A stretch of DNA of 64,000 bases, taken from Formicarius rufipectus. Lineage: Eukaryota > Chordata > Aves > Passeriformes > Formicariidae. The notes below the pieces were generated by a model that was not told the DNA's origin, made no database searches, and worked only from the letters and a program-made list of their open reading frames with translations. The DNA lies in NCBI GenBank assembly GCA_013399695.1, contig VXAU01003156.1:1686219-1750218 (forward strand), read 5' to 3'. Below, piece by piece: positions 1 to 11,708 of the stretch (within the stretch, counting starts at the first letter, position 1; the number at the start of each line of letters is the position of its first letter). Position numbers and translations under genes: made by a program.

Positions 1-425
1 AAAAGATGCATCTTCCTCTAATGAGCCCAGGAAAACACATCTACAACCCTTTGAATTGCCAAAACAAACTCCTTGGGACTCCTCATTACTAGAAATTATT
101 GGGTTTCATGGATAACTAACCACTTCCATTCCAACTCAGCCTTCTGCAGCACTGCACTTCAGCATCCTGTGCTCAGGAAGAACACAGGCCATAATGGCTG
201 GAAAATTAAATGGCAAAGTCACAAGAATATAAACAGCTTAAGTGGGTGACTAAACTATTCTGCTCTGCTCCCTCCTATGAGCAGCTCTGTGTAAGCTCAC
301 ACTTTGCTATCCTTAAATCGTTCCCCAATGACTGTTAAATCAGTTCTTTTTCACATTTATAAGTGTTCCCCACCATTCCTTGCAAATGAAGAATACAAAC
401 TTAGATATAATTAAGATCCAATCAC

Positions 426-552
426 TTAAAGACATAAAGCAGGCATTAATTTCACTGACACACCCATTCCAACAGCAACAGGAGGCCCTGAGGAACCTTC
501 GGGGTGCCCTGTATCCATCTGTATGCAAACACGGTCACAAAAAGCTTGCCAC
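426..552 (-). other. possible terminal exon, gene not recognised
   Basis: On the minus strand a strong splice-acceptor-like sequence lies just upstream of 552. It has a long pyrimidine-rich run of about 25 bases ending in TTTTCTAG, with an AAT-rich branch-site-like stretch before it. From that point one frame stays open for 41 codons (beginning W-Q-A-F-C-D) to a TAA at 426-428. It is hydrophilic to mixed, with no transmembrane segment or motif I know. Two other frames in the same place are also open for some distance, so openness alone proves little. I do not recognise the product. A spliced terminal exon, part of a non-coding RNA, or chance are all possible, and chance is the most likely. 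Confidence 0.17.
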
Positions 553-894
553 CTAGAAAAGCAGAACAGATGGGAAACACAGCCAGATTAAGTGATTTCA
601 AGGAATACTGGCACTGAGCTAAGAACTGAGCACACATCTTGAAGTCCCAAGTGCACATCTTTTCCACAAGATCATTTATTATCTGTCAACAAAAACCTTT
701 GTGTTAGCCAAACCCAAAAAAACAGAAGACAAATTAGGTATCAGCCTGTAACTCAGGTCCTGTACAGCAAATACATGGTGTGATCTTATTTCTTAAAAGA
801 AAATACTGATTACACTTGATTCCCATCCTCCCTCTTTTCAGTTTCTTTAAAGCTAAACCAAACTCTTAAAAGAACTAGTAAAGCAATTACTGGA

Positions 895-1158
895 TTACAT
901 AAATAGCTGAATAAGTAACTGTACTGCACTAACTGCGGTTGAATCACAGCTGTACAACTTCTCTCTGGAAAGCGTTCTACCCCATGCTGATGTTTCACCA
1001 AAAATTCCTGGTTTTGGAGAGTTTAGTTTCTCAGTTGAAAATGAAGATTCCACAACATTTTCTCTTATAAAATCTGCATCTCTCTGTATTTGCACCCAGA
1101 CCAGCTCAGAGGGAGTCTTACTCACTAAGCTCAGGCTATTGAGATCTGCCACCTGATT
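895..1158 (-). other. possible exon, gene not recognised
   Basis: A good acceptor-like sequence (TGTTTTTCACCACAG on the minus strand) ends at 1,159. The following frame is open for 87 codons to a TAA at 895-897. The predicted peptide starts N-Q-V-A-D-L and is rich in S, E and K, with no low-complexity bias. A second frame, open from about 1,001 to 810, would give a hydrophobic segment followed by a charged tail. A donor-like GTGAGT lies only 33 bases into the segment, so a very short exon is an alternative. It lies about 340 bases upstream of the segment at 426-552 on the same strand. No family is recognised and coding status is a guess. Confidence 0.17.
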
Positions 1159-3534
1159 CTGTGGTGAAAAACATGAAGGTGCTACAAGTCAACCCATTAC
1201 TGGTCTTGCCTCCCAGTCATCCCCCACATAAGGTGAGAGGAGGCGGCACATCCTGATTAACAAATTTGATCTTGAGACCATTTAACGGGGATTTTTCATT
1301 TCTAACAGCTTTGCTCATCTACCTCAGAGTCTGCCAGCCTGGTTCTGTCACTCACTCCCACTGACTTTTTCCTGTAAAACAGTCCCATTCATTTCAACGA
1401 GACTATTTGCAGAATAAAGTATTACTCAGTGAGAAGAACCTCAAGAAATATCTGAGCACATAACAGTTCTTCTATCTGTCAGTACATTTCCCAACAATTC
1501 CTTCCTGTAGAACATAAGCTTTGGGAGTTAGGTTCACCACAGGCACCTTGACGACCAGCTCACAAATTGTTCCCTGCTATTCATTCCCAGATGAGTCTCC
1601 TTGCTGCAACAAAACCCCCATGCCACAGAACAACGGGCCACTGGTGAATGAGGCCAGCTCTTTAAATACATCCAGTTCAACTAATTCTTCCACTGAACTC
1701 TTTCCTAGAGGCACCTTTTCTCTTAATGTTTCAACTACTAAAAAAAAGGAACTAATCTAGGGAAAAATCCATAGATTAATGTTAAACCCTTTTTTTTCTG
1801 CTATTATTATTAAATCTGCCTTTTTCTCCCATATTTTTGCAAGTAGTCTTGCAATGTTTTGCCCATTCAGTCCTACTCCAGAGCTTCCTTAGCTCTTGTG
1901 GCTCTTAGCAACACTAACACAGCACGTGCCCAGGGCAGTAAACAAACTACCTCCTTCCTCCACACACAGAGGGGTGTGTGTACACATTTTATCTATATCA
2001 CCAGTGTTCTGTGCACTTAATCACTGTCTCGATTCTGTATGCAAAGGTGGAATAGGGAAAGCAGCAGGACACATGCAGTTTGAGAGATGGATTAGACACA
2101 TGCACCAGCTTTAATAATATCCCTTAAGATATTCACCTTCAGGCTGGAATGATAAGAATACATTGAACAACTGGTGTTTCATAGCATAACGCCAATGATT
2201 TTACACTGTGCACCTACGGCCCCATAAAGTCTTTCTGAAGTTTTTACAATGTTTATTTGAATATTTAACATTCAGCAATGGAACACTGTTTTACAGCTTT
2301 CCTACCTGACTTAGTGCTTGCTGTTTCATTTTGGCTACTATATTGCTGGTAGTTTTTATTTGCATAGAGTTGCTTCACTAAAGAAATAAAGATGTATTTC
2401 AACTGCAACAACCTGGAGCAGGAATAGTTTTTCTCTTTCTTCTACCTTGTTCCCTTTAAAAATAATCTTGAATTGCTTGGAAACAGAAGCAAGTAAAGAC
2501 AGACTCTTGTCTTGCAAGAAGCATTCAGGTAGATGTACTTCAGACATGAACCTTTCATACTGAAGGTTAAACTAATTAACAGGTAATGAATACATATAAT
2601 GCAATGCATTATTAGGGACACAAAACTTTTTTTAAACTTTAGTGACAATCTGCTGCAACTGGGTTGCTAAAAATTATCAGTGCAACACTGTCTGTTGCAT
2701 CCTTACATCTCTTTACCATCCTCAAGAATAAGGCAGCTATCAGGCTTACATGGGTAAGCCTCTTCCTGAAGGGGCCGAGTGTGTACAAAATTGATTTACC
2801 AAGTTCTAGTTCTTATGACTTTGACTGAAATGAGCCCTCTTTTAATAATACAAATTAAATCCTAAATAAGTGTTTGTAGGTTGATTTTTTTTTTTAAAAC
2901 ACTTCTCCACATTTATCTATTTTACTGCACACAGCTTGACTCGATGTATCAAATAGCAGGGAAACCAAACTTTATCTCACACTGGCACTTGCTGCATAAC
3001 CCCAACATGGAATATTTTAAACCTTAAGACAAAAAAATATACTGGCCATCATCCACAAACAGATCTGGTGCCACCTACATGCAATGGCAAAGGTGCTCTG
3101 GCTAGAGGACTGCTGCAAGTAAGATAACATTAAATGATCCTCAGTCATCTCTGTATGGCACCCACAGCTTGGCCACACCAGCAGGAACAGGTTAAGGAAA
3201 TGGGCAATCACCTCCACCTTCTCCTCCTCCCCTGCTCTCAGCACAATAGTTATCACTGAGGAGTGACAGCCTCTAGATAGATAGATAGGCTTAGAGATGT
3301 AAGAAATTTACTTTAATACTCTTCTTGTAAAGGATTTTCCCGAGTCTAAGAATGTTATTCAAACACAGATTGGCAAGAGCCACCCTTCTCAATTCATTCC
3401 TCTATTTCAATGCAGCCTTTGGACCAAAATCCTGTCCCTGCCTCTGCAGCTGGGTGAGCTTTCCCTCAAATCCCCTGTGTCATGGTCTCCCTTTCAAAGG
3501 CTGGTCTTCTCTTTATGGAGAATTTCTTTTCCAG

Positions 3535-3700
3535 GATCACTGCTGATTCTGTAGAGGGGCTGGAAGATAAGAAATACCAACCCCTCTATGCTACTTTTGC
3601 TTACCAATTTGGAACATTTGATCCTTCCCAACATAAAATATGCACTACAGAGAGAAGTATGAAGCAGATAGAAGAGAAATGCAAACCTATTGTGCAGTAA
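3535..3700 (+). other. possible short exon, weak
   Basis: A pyrimidine-rich acceptor-like sequence (AATTTCTTTTCCAG) ends at 3,534. One frame then runs 54 codons to a TAA at 3,698-3,700. The peptide would be hydrophilic with a charged C-terminal half. No donor is needed if it is terminal, but no upstream exon can be matched to it. I do not recognise the product and regard chance as the leading explanation. Confidence 0.1.
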
Positions 3701-4232
3701 TACTATCAAGAATGTATTTATACACATAACTACATCTTGTTGGTATAACACAAGCTCACTTTTACTCCTGTTATGTAATTACTTCCCTCAGGTAGGACAG
3801 GTGCTTTCTGAGAGGAGCGATGAGGTTTCCCCAGAGTGCAGCTCTCCCATCACCTTCACCTTCTTTCAATATCAAGAGGTACAAAAACCCCAAAGAAGTT
3901 GAATTTGTAGAGAAGATGGAAAGGAAGAATTCAGCTTAGCTGCACTACTCTTTTGTACTTTGCAAATGATTAATGGATTTGCTGGAACTGTGTACAGAAA
4001 CACTTAGCTGTTCTAAAGTCTCTTAAGAAAGTGCTAAATTCAAATTGATCAGAAATCCAAATATTAATCCTGTGGTAAGGACAACAACAATGTTATGGTA
4101 TTCGGTGGGCTTAATGTTAATGCAGTGATTCTGAAGCCACGAAAGACCCCACCAGACAAGAGGATCTAGAACTTCACTGTCCTGAAATGGAGTCAAGTTC
4201 AGTTAGCTAGAGCCAGGGATGGGCGGGGGGCG

Positions 4233-4233
4233 N
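4233..4233. other. single-base assembly gap (N)
   Basis: A single N follows a G-rich run (GGGCGGGGGGCG). The bases on the two sides are loosely similar (CCAGGGATGG before, CCAGGCGATGG after), which hints at a poorly resolved overlap or a local sequencing problem in G-rich DNA. Confidence 0.95.
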
Positions 4234-5569
4234 GAAGAACCAGGCGATGGAGAACCCTGCCTCCAGGAGTGTCACACGCGGAACAGTCCCAGGTCACAGC
4301 CAAAGACAGCCCAGAGACACCTGGAGACAAAATGCAAGCTAAGCACTGTGTCACTGCTCCTTGCACGAGGCAATCAGGTAGATGAGATTACTGACAAAGA
4401 AACCTTCCTCCTCCTGATCATGAACAGCAACAGAACCTTAGACTTCAGAGAGCTGAAAGTCTTGCTAATATCAATTACACAGGAAAAACATTTTTGCAAC
4501 TGCTTCTCCTTAGGTAATGCGTTATTAAACTTCTGGCAAGTTCATTGTAACAGAGTAGAGAAATAATTAGACTGATTGAGGGATGAAAAAAAAAAATCTA
4601 TCTTACAAGCAGAAGTTAAAGGTTGCCACTGTTGCTCAAAGTATTTGAGAAGGTGCCAAATGAATTCTTGGTGTTGCATGAATGTTAGTGCTCTGCAGAA
4701 TCCAGTGTCGATATAAACTTAGCTTCAGGCATGTACTTAAGGATACAGTATTCAAGACTGTGATCATCGTATAATGCAAAATAACGCTAAATTAAAATCT
4801 GGCCCAATGCATTTTTAATATTGATATGTAATAATAAAGCACCCATGGAACTAACCAGAGAGATCTACAGGAAAAGCATAGGGGAAAAAAAAGATCCTAG
4901 AAGGAATCTTCACAGTATTTATGAACCAGGACATTCGACAACTGATCATCAAGGATTACTACAAGAGTACTTAAATCCAAGGAGGACCTGTTGTCCTTTT
5001 GCACTACAGGAACTCTTTCATACTTTAGAGCTCACAGTGACAAAAAGCAGCAATTTTTCCAGCTGATAAATAGAAGGTTGCTCAGCCAGCTCAGAAAGGT
5101 CCCAGGGAGATGTGGTGCACTGTAACAAGCTGCTGCAGGTGCACTCCCAGCCGCTGGGGCTCTTAGCCAAGACCATCAGTCTGATGTTTTGTAGAGGGGT
5201 AGGATGGTATGCACAAGGTGGGCAGGAGGCACCAAGCCAGCTCTGACCGACCTGAGGTGATACAACATTCTCACGCTGGAGCCCCACTCTGGCATTTCAC
5301 CATCTCTCAGTAGCCAGAATACTGAAACATCAGCAGACACTCTTTGTTCTCATAGGATATTTATGTCCTCCTCCATTTCTCTCAACAGCCCAGAATTTTA
5401 CAGACATCTGCCATGCCCTCCTCCTTTGCCCTTTCCATGAAGCCAAGGGACCCTGACACTTGCCCTCTCCCCCATGTTGGGTGTTTAACACTGCTAAGCT
5501 CCCGTTTGTACCTTCCCACCTCTAAGACACCCCTGTGCACTCTGTTGTTCCCCTCAAGCTGTGCATTCC

Positions 5570-6172
5570 ACCAGTGCCATATTGTATTTCCTAGTCTTTT
5601 CACAAGTAATTCCCAACCTTTTATTATTCTTTTGCATACTATCCAACCATTAAGCTGATATTTTAAGAATTACCCTAAATTATTCAGAAATCTCTTTCAT
5701 AAGCAATGATGGCTAATTTAAAACCCATCAACTCATACAGCCAGTCAGGATTGTGTTTCCCTGGTTTTGAGTTTCATCTGGCATTGTATTATTCATTCAT
5801 GGTACTGTCCAGAACTCAACATTCACAGCAGCAGTGTCTTTTCAACACTTTGGAATAACTCCAATTGTTTTCTCCCTAATTTGGCAATTTTTCCAGGTCA
5901 GTTATGAACACAGGGAATGCTGCAAGTCCCAGTTACACTAATGGTGAGATCTGGTCAGTAACACCTGTCACTGACTGAGGTTTGAATCTGTTTATTTACA
6001 ATGGTAACATTCATCTATAAATGGTTTTTCTCTAACAGCTTGGATACTTTAGGAGCCTTCAGTAAGAGGTTTTTCCTAACCTTTTTAAAATTCCAATGCC
6101 ACAGATCGTTGTTCTCAATCTGCTCTTTCAAGGAGCTCTAACAGGTCAGTACTTCATCTTACTCTACAAAGA
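5570..6172 (-). mobile_element. ancient CR1-clade LINE relic (reverse transcriptase part)
   Basis: Read on the minus strand, this segment follows the reverse-transcriptase region of the old amniote CR1-type LINEs common in turtles and crocodilians, recalled from general knowledge and not searched. Landmarks appear in the right reverse order: the N-K-T-E-N-I-I-like stretch near 5,576-5,600, the E-R-D-L-G block near 5,686-5,699, the G-K-x-N-P block near 5,746-5,760, the W-Q-M-K-F-like block at 5,769-5,785, the N-I-F-I-N-D-L-E-like block at 5,888-5,912, a G-P-V-L-like stretch at 5,920-5,935, and the finger region near 6,127-6,157. Stops and indels are scattered throughout and the FADD catalytic motif is not preserved. 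It is an immobile fossil. It belongs to the same type as the relic at 25,118-26,500 and overlaps it in RT coverage. Confidence 0.72.
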
Positions 6173-9100
6173 GGTATTGTTTTCCACTGAAATTATATTC
6201 ATTCATAACTGAAAAACGTTATCATTTTCCTATTTCATAAAAATATACCAAAATATGCCAAAGGTGGCACCTCCAAAGGAGGATACGATCTGCTCTGTCA
6301 CTGGAATACTGTGATGGAAGCTCTATGGTAAACACAGAATGACTCTCCTATTTTCACAATCTAATTAACAGAGATTGCTCCTTGGAATAAAGTGAAACTT
6401 CTTAGAAAACAGAAAGTGTCATGAAGAAGGTTCCTGATAGGGTATTTCCAGATTTTGCAATGCACTAAATGAAGTCCTTAGTTCTGCAACACTGTCCATC
6501 CACTAAAATGATGAAACACTGTCCAAGGTGCAGGTCACAGCCCCAGATTTTACCATGCTCATCAAGCCTGCCTTGGGATGTTCAGCAATACTTGCACTAC
6601 AAAGCTTACATCTGCTGCATTCACACAGCTCCATCTCTGTCAAATCAAATGCACCTAAATCACATTCTCATTATACAGGAAAATTTTACTCAATTCCCAG
6701 TCACTCATCATAACACGTTACCCTCCAGATCCAGCTGCCAGACAAACCTGGACAACAACTGCCACAGGAGCTTCCTCGAGTTAGCCATCAATTTTCCCCA
6801 GCATTTTGCCACAAGTAAAATTTGTCACTGCTAGTGTTACATTTATCACAGAAACAATGCAATTTGCTCTCCTACAAGGCTTCCCTGGTTTCCCCTTATG
6901 CAGAATACCAGGATGTGCTACACTAACCTCCAGGAACAGCTTAGCTTCGAGACTGCACTAATGCATCAGACCAGTTCCCTTTCAACAATGCCTACAGGAA
7001 CACTCTTCCTTCTGATTATGACAGACTTGCTTTTAAAGGGCTCACAATACTCTTCCTTTTAAAAAAAATGTTCCAGCCATTTGCTCTGACTAATTTCCAA
7101 GCAGAGCTCCTAAAATAGGATCTGGGTACACTTAATTGCATTCAGGACAGTGGCAGGAGGAATGACAATGGTATGAAAACATTAACACACAGCTCAGATC
7201 AATCACTACTCAATTTTTGGAGCTGGTGTTCTCAGAGTGCCACTTGCTGAGTAACCACCGATTTCATGAAGTTAAAATGGATCTTTAGCAACTGTTTACA
7301 GAGCAGCTGCAGCCTGGTGCTCCTGACACCTGCAGAGGGGGTGATTTTCAGAGAACCCTTCCAGCCTTCAGCTTCTGTACCTTCTCAAACGTACCACATC
7401 CAAAAAGGACAAAGCGCTAAAGAGGATTCTGCAGAGTACCTCTTCCTATTTTTACCATGAAAAATACATCTAAATCCTTCTTTCATCAACTCTTCACTTC
7501 ATGATAGTTAACTCTGCCCTTAAAGAAAGGATATACAATACCCTCACTTCTCCAGTGAGTAGAGACACTATTTCCAGTATTAAGATTTCTTATCCTATTT
7601 GTAGCTGGCTGTTTTTAACCAAGGGCTGAAATACAGAGCATGAGCACAAGGACTATTTGAAATGTTTTTCTTTCTGTTTAATCAAAGTTCAATCTGATGC
7701 TTCTTGAAAAGCCTTAGAACTGCAACAGCTCTTTGCTTCTGCTTTTGATCTCCCTGCAAAAAATGACCACTGCCAGATTCATTAAACACAACTTGATGAT
7801 TGCCCCCTGCTCAGGCTCTTTCAGCACGAGGCATCCACAGCAAGCTCACCTTAATTCTGCCATTTTTCCCACTGTGCAAACAGTTCTGTCTGCTGGGAAT
7901 GTGCTAATCAGGCTCAGTAGGGCCAACTCACACACCATAAACACGTCACAACAGCAGGCTGAATTTACCAATTTGCTTTCTATTCCTGCTGTTCTCTTCC
8001 TCTTCTGACTTCCAGCTCCTGTTTCCATTTGAAGCAGAACAAACAGTTTATCCAGCAGAAACAGCTACATTCTTATGGAGAAAAAAACAAAACAATCCCC
8101 CCTCCAAAAAAAACCAAAACAAAACCAAAACCAACCAAACAAAAAACCCCAACCAACTGAAAAACAAAATCCCTAAACTCACCAAACAAACAAAAAACAA
8201 TAAAAACTCGTCAAAGCTGAAAAGAGGAACAGCTGGAACTTTGCTAGGCCTTTCCATCTTTTAGAAACACATGGTTTAGAAGGTAGTCACAGCCCCAAAG
8301 CACTGATATTACCCTGCTCCTCTTTATTAAAACACCACCTTTTGCAATACTCTGGTTTCCAAATCTCAGTGGCAGTGCTTGGCCTCTGGGCCTCTCATTT
8401 CCTAGCTGTGGCGATTTTTAGTTAGCACAGGCACACTCAACTTATTCATGCCCTCCAGTCCCCCTCCTCAGCCACCTGCTGAGCAGAGACTCAGCCTCTG
8501 AAGTCACTGCCAAACTTCAGCCAGCCACAGTCACTCAATATTTTGTTAATGCTTACTCTGGATGCAGCACTCCTCAACTCTCCTGACCATCACTGGGCAA
8601 AGAAGAGTTAAAGGTTTACCTCAAAAGCAAGCAGACTCATTAAAGGACAGGAACTTTCATCTGCCTCCTGTAGGAGACAAAAAGAGCTACAGGCTCCAAG
8701 TGATACCATTAGGAGCTTTCCCAACCACAGGAAACCTGAGTCCTTCAGGCTCATTACAACCTACAAATTACCAGGGAAATCCAAGCTCACCCATGTGGAA
8801 TGGCACTTGGTCAGGCGTGCCCAAGGTTAACCACCACAAATAACTCTCTTTTCAAAATCAATTGCATTAATAGGTGCATGGGGCAGTTGGTTTTAATTTG
8901 ACAAATGACTGCATATGACTTCACTGGTGCTCCATGTCTATGGAACAATATTAAGTGCCTGAAACAACCAGAACACTTGGAGAATTCAGCTGGAAGAGGA
9001 GCAAACATTAAGATATGGGACATCCAGGCATGGCCATGGCCCTGTGTTCCTCCACCAGCTGCTTCCCAGAACAGTGATGGAATCACCATGCTGTGCCAGG

Positions 9101-11330
9101 ATTACAGACTCCTGATAGCCTGACCTTTCCCAGAATCTGTCAGAGGTTCAACTGAGGGGGCATCCACCCAGCAAAATTTCAGTCCCTGACAGTTTATGAT
9201 GGACAACCCTTTAAAATTTTACTGGAAAATTTAAACCAAATGGGACCCTTTGGTCCCCATGAAGTTCAAGGAGACTGTAGAGCCTTTTATAGCAACAACA
9301 AAATGCTCCTCACCTGAACACCAACAAGCAGCACCTGGAGAGCAGGAGACTGCCTGGGTCAGTGTGTGGGCCACCAGGACTGCCCTGGGCTGGCCACAGA
9401 TGCTTCCAGCTGGATCAGTAAGAGCTCACAGTCTCATCAAGGAGAGCAGGGACAGCTCACATGTGGGAAGGGGACTGTGCTTCCACACCCCAGAGAAAGT
9501 GTGGCTGCAATACAGTCTGAGAGACTGACAACAGGTCACCCACCACTGGGTGACTCTCCTGTCAAATCAGTCCTGAATTCTGAACTCAGTGCCAAAGAAA
9601 GAGCTTTTGCAGTGTTCTTCTCCTCTTAAAAAAACAAGACTAATTAGCATAAATCAGAAAAATACCTTGCAAACAGATGAATGGGTCTAGTCTTCCTACA
9701 CTGTGTTTTTTCAGTCAGTTTATTGTTGTATTAAAGAACTGGTATCCCATTTCAGAGCAGCACCTTTTCTGGCACTGCTTATCATTAACAAGCACATGTA
9801 AGGCTGAGTACTCCTCTATTCCAGGCAACAGATCACAACATCCTCCAAGAAGAGGAGCTGTTTATGTATCCTCGTTATAACATCAGCAACAGTTTGGGTA
9901 TCTTTTGCTTTGTGTATTGCACTTACCTGAACACTTACCTTTGAGACACATGTGGGGAAAAACATCCAGCAACCTCGTTCCTTAACCCCATAACTGCATT
10001 CACATGGCTTTGATTGTTCTGTACTCCTACCAAAGAACACCCATCTCTAAAGAAACTTTGTGCATTAGCACAAAGCATGCTCACATTTCTACATTTTAAC
10101 AGCATACTTCAATTGCTGCCTTTGCAGCTCATTAGTTCTTTTACAGTTTGCCAAAAAAGCACTGAGACTGCCAGGGGAGGATTGACAGACACGTACTACA
10201 GCAACATCCACTGCCAGCATTTCAGAGTCAGTTTAGAAAGCACTTCAAAAGATACAACTTTGTTGCACAAATAAATGAGTGACACATTTTCTCTGTAAAA
10301 GCTGAGGAAAGCAATGTCAAGACAAGAACCACAAACATCTGATTTTTCAAAGACTGTTACATTTGTTAGCAAACTAAACCAAGGATGAATTACCTGTTTT
10401 GCAGAGAAATACAGTGACAGAGGGGGCAAGATGTTAGCAACACATTTCAATTACTACAGAGAAGTGAAAGTGTGTTTAAGTTTCTTCTGGCCAGGAGACT
10501 GAAACCTCAATGAGCATTTTCTTAAGAACTTTGTTGATTTTTCTGCCACTGTATACAAGACTTCAGTGAAAAAGTAGAGTTTTCTAACAACTATGCTCCT
10601 AACTGTGAGCATTTAAACTTCACACAGCTCTCTTTTACCAACTTCAAATATATACAGATAGGCATTACATGCAGAAAATGGAATAGGTACATATTTGCTG
10701 CAATAAATAGCATGACCCAGGAATTTTAGACTGCTTCAAAAGCACCAAGTTGGAAACTTTCCCTCACCTTGAAAAAACCCCATACCTTGACAAATGACCC
10801 TGTCTTGTAGCCTTGCTGATACCCATCTCCAGCAGCAAGTAGGTGGTATGGAAGGTATAGCCTTTCCCATGCCTCTTTCAGCTCCAGCTGAATTTCATAG
10901 TACGAAATCCAAATACAATCCATCTCTGCTAGAAAAATACAACTGGACTGCCACCTCACTTCACAGACTAGAAGAGCCTTCTGACAGGAATTTATTCAGG
11001 TCATTCCATCCCAGAGCAATTTGCCCTATTTAGGCAGAAAATTAGTTTATTAAGAATCAGAAATAAGTCTTGATTTGACTACATTTACTTCTCTCTCCAT
11101 GAGAACTCTCTAAGTGTTAAAAGCACAGGCATTCACAGATAACATAATGCCAAAGAGCCTTCAGGACAGGAAATCCTTCTGCCTGTGGACAGCTGTACCT
11201 GAGCCCACTGCCTGTGGGACAGTCACTTAAGCTCCCTTTAATCTCCCCACTTTGATATTCCTGGCCCCACAGAGCTGACTTTCCTCATAAGTGTACACAG
11301 AAGTACAAAATTGCTTCCACAGACAAACAA
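6173..11330. other. non-coding stretch
   Basis: No gene is recognised. The only clear structure is the A/C-rich tract at 8,079-8,207. Short open frames such as the 121-codon one at 6,469-6,834 have no supporting motif or splice context. Confidence 0.6.
8079..8207 (+). repeat. A/C-only low-complexity tract (AAAC-like), first of four
   Basis: About 130 bases consisting almost entirely of A and C on the plus strand, with irregular AAAC, AACC and AAAAC units, a C6 run near 8,097 and only a few T interruptions. It has no constant period, so it is an irregular expansion and not a perfect microsatellite. The same kind of sequence recurs at 31,414, 35,358 and 45,530, always with A/C on the plus strand. 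Confidence 0.93.
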
Positions 11331-11708
11331 AGATGGGTCATTGTCGCAGGAGACTCCTCCTTGAGGGGACAGAAGGCCCTGCATGCAGGCCAGAGCCTCT
11401 GGGGAGGTCTGCTGCCCGCCTGGGCTAACAATGGGAAGGGAAGGCTTGCCAGCCTGGCATGGCCCTCAGCCCATCACCCATTCTTGCTTTGTCAGGCAGA
11501 CAGAGATGGAGGTGCATCGAGAAGTCTGAGGACAACCAAGGCAGAGTTCAGCACTGGCTCACCCAGTAGGTCCCAGCTGACTGCAGACTGGCAAATGGGA
11601 TGCCCATCTACAAGAAGGCTCAGAGGGAGGATCCAGGGAACTACAAGCCTGTCTATCTGACCTCAGTGCTGGGGAAGGGCTTTTCCAACCTAAACAATTC
11701 TATGATTC
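11331..11708 (+). mobile_element. CR1 LINE fragment with collapsed interior
   Basis: Three parts of a CR1 element lie in order. Part one (11,331 to about 11,430) encodes a V-I-V-A-G-D-S-S-L-R-G-like stretch, which is the GDS block of the CR1 ORF1 esterase-like domain. Part two (about 11,505-11,677) encodes the ORF2 linker just before the reverse transcriptase, seen as L-A-N-G-M-P-I-Y-K-K followed by E-D-P-G-N-Y-K-P-V. One in-frame stop (TAG) lies near 11,567. Part three (11,678-11,708) is the 3' terminus, with TTCCAACC and then ATTCTATGATTC. The ORF1 C-terminus, the endonuclease, nearly all of the RT and most of the 3' UTR are missing. The 99-codon open frame across it is a by-product, not a gene. 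It is an immobile avian CR1 copy. Confidence 0.88.

Larger units (their letters stand above)
1..5569. other. non-coding stretch, AT-rich
   Basis: No gene is recognised here. The stretch holds the minus-strand exon-like segments at 426-552 and 895-1158, a plus-strand one at 3,535-3,700, a short (TAGA)4 at 3,274-3,288 and a single N at 4,233. Other open frames are short and have no domain, repeat or splice context that I can support. The rest reads as ordinary intronic or intergenic vertebrate DNA. Confidence 0.6.

Noticed and set aside
3274..3288. (TAGA)4 microsatellite
   Set aside because: Real but only about four units; too short to be notable.
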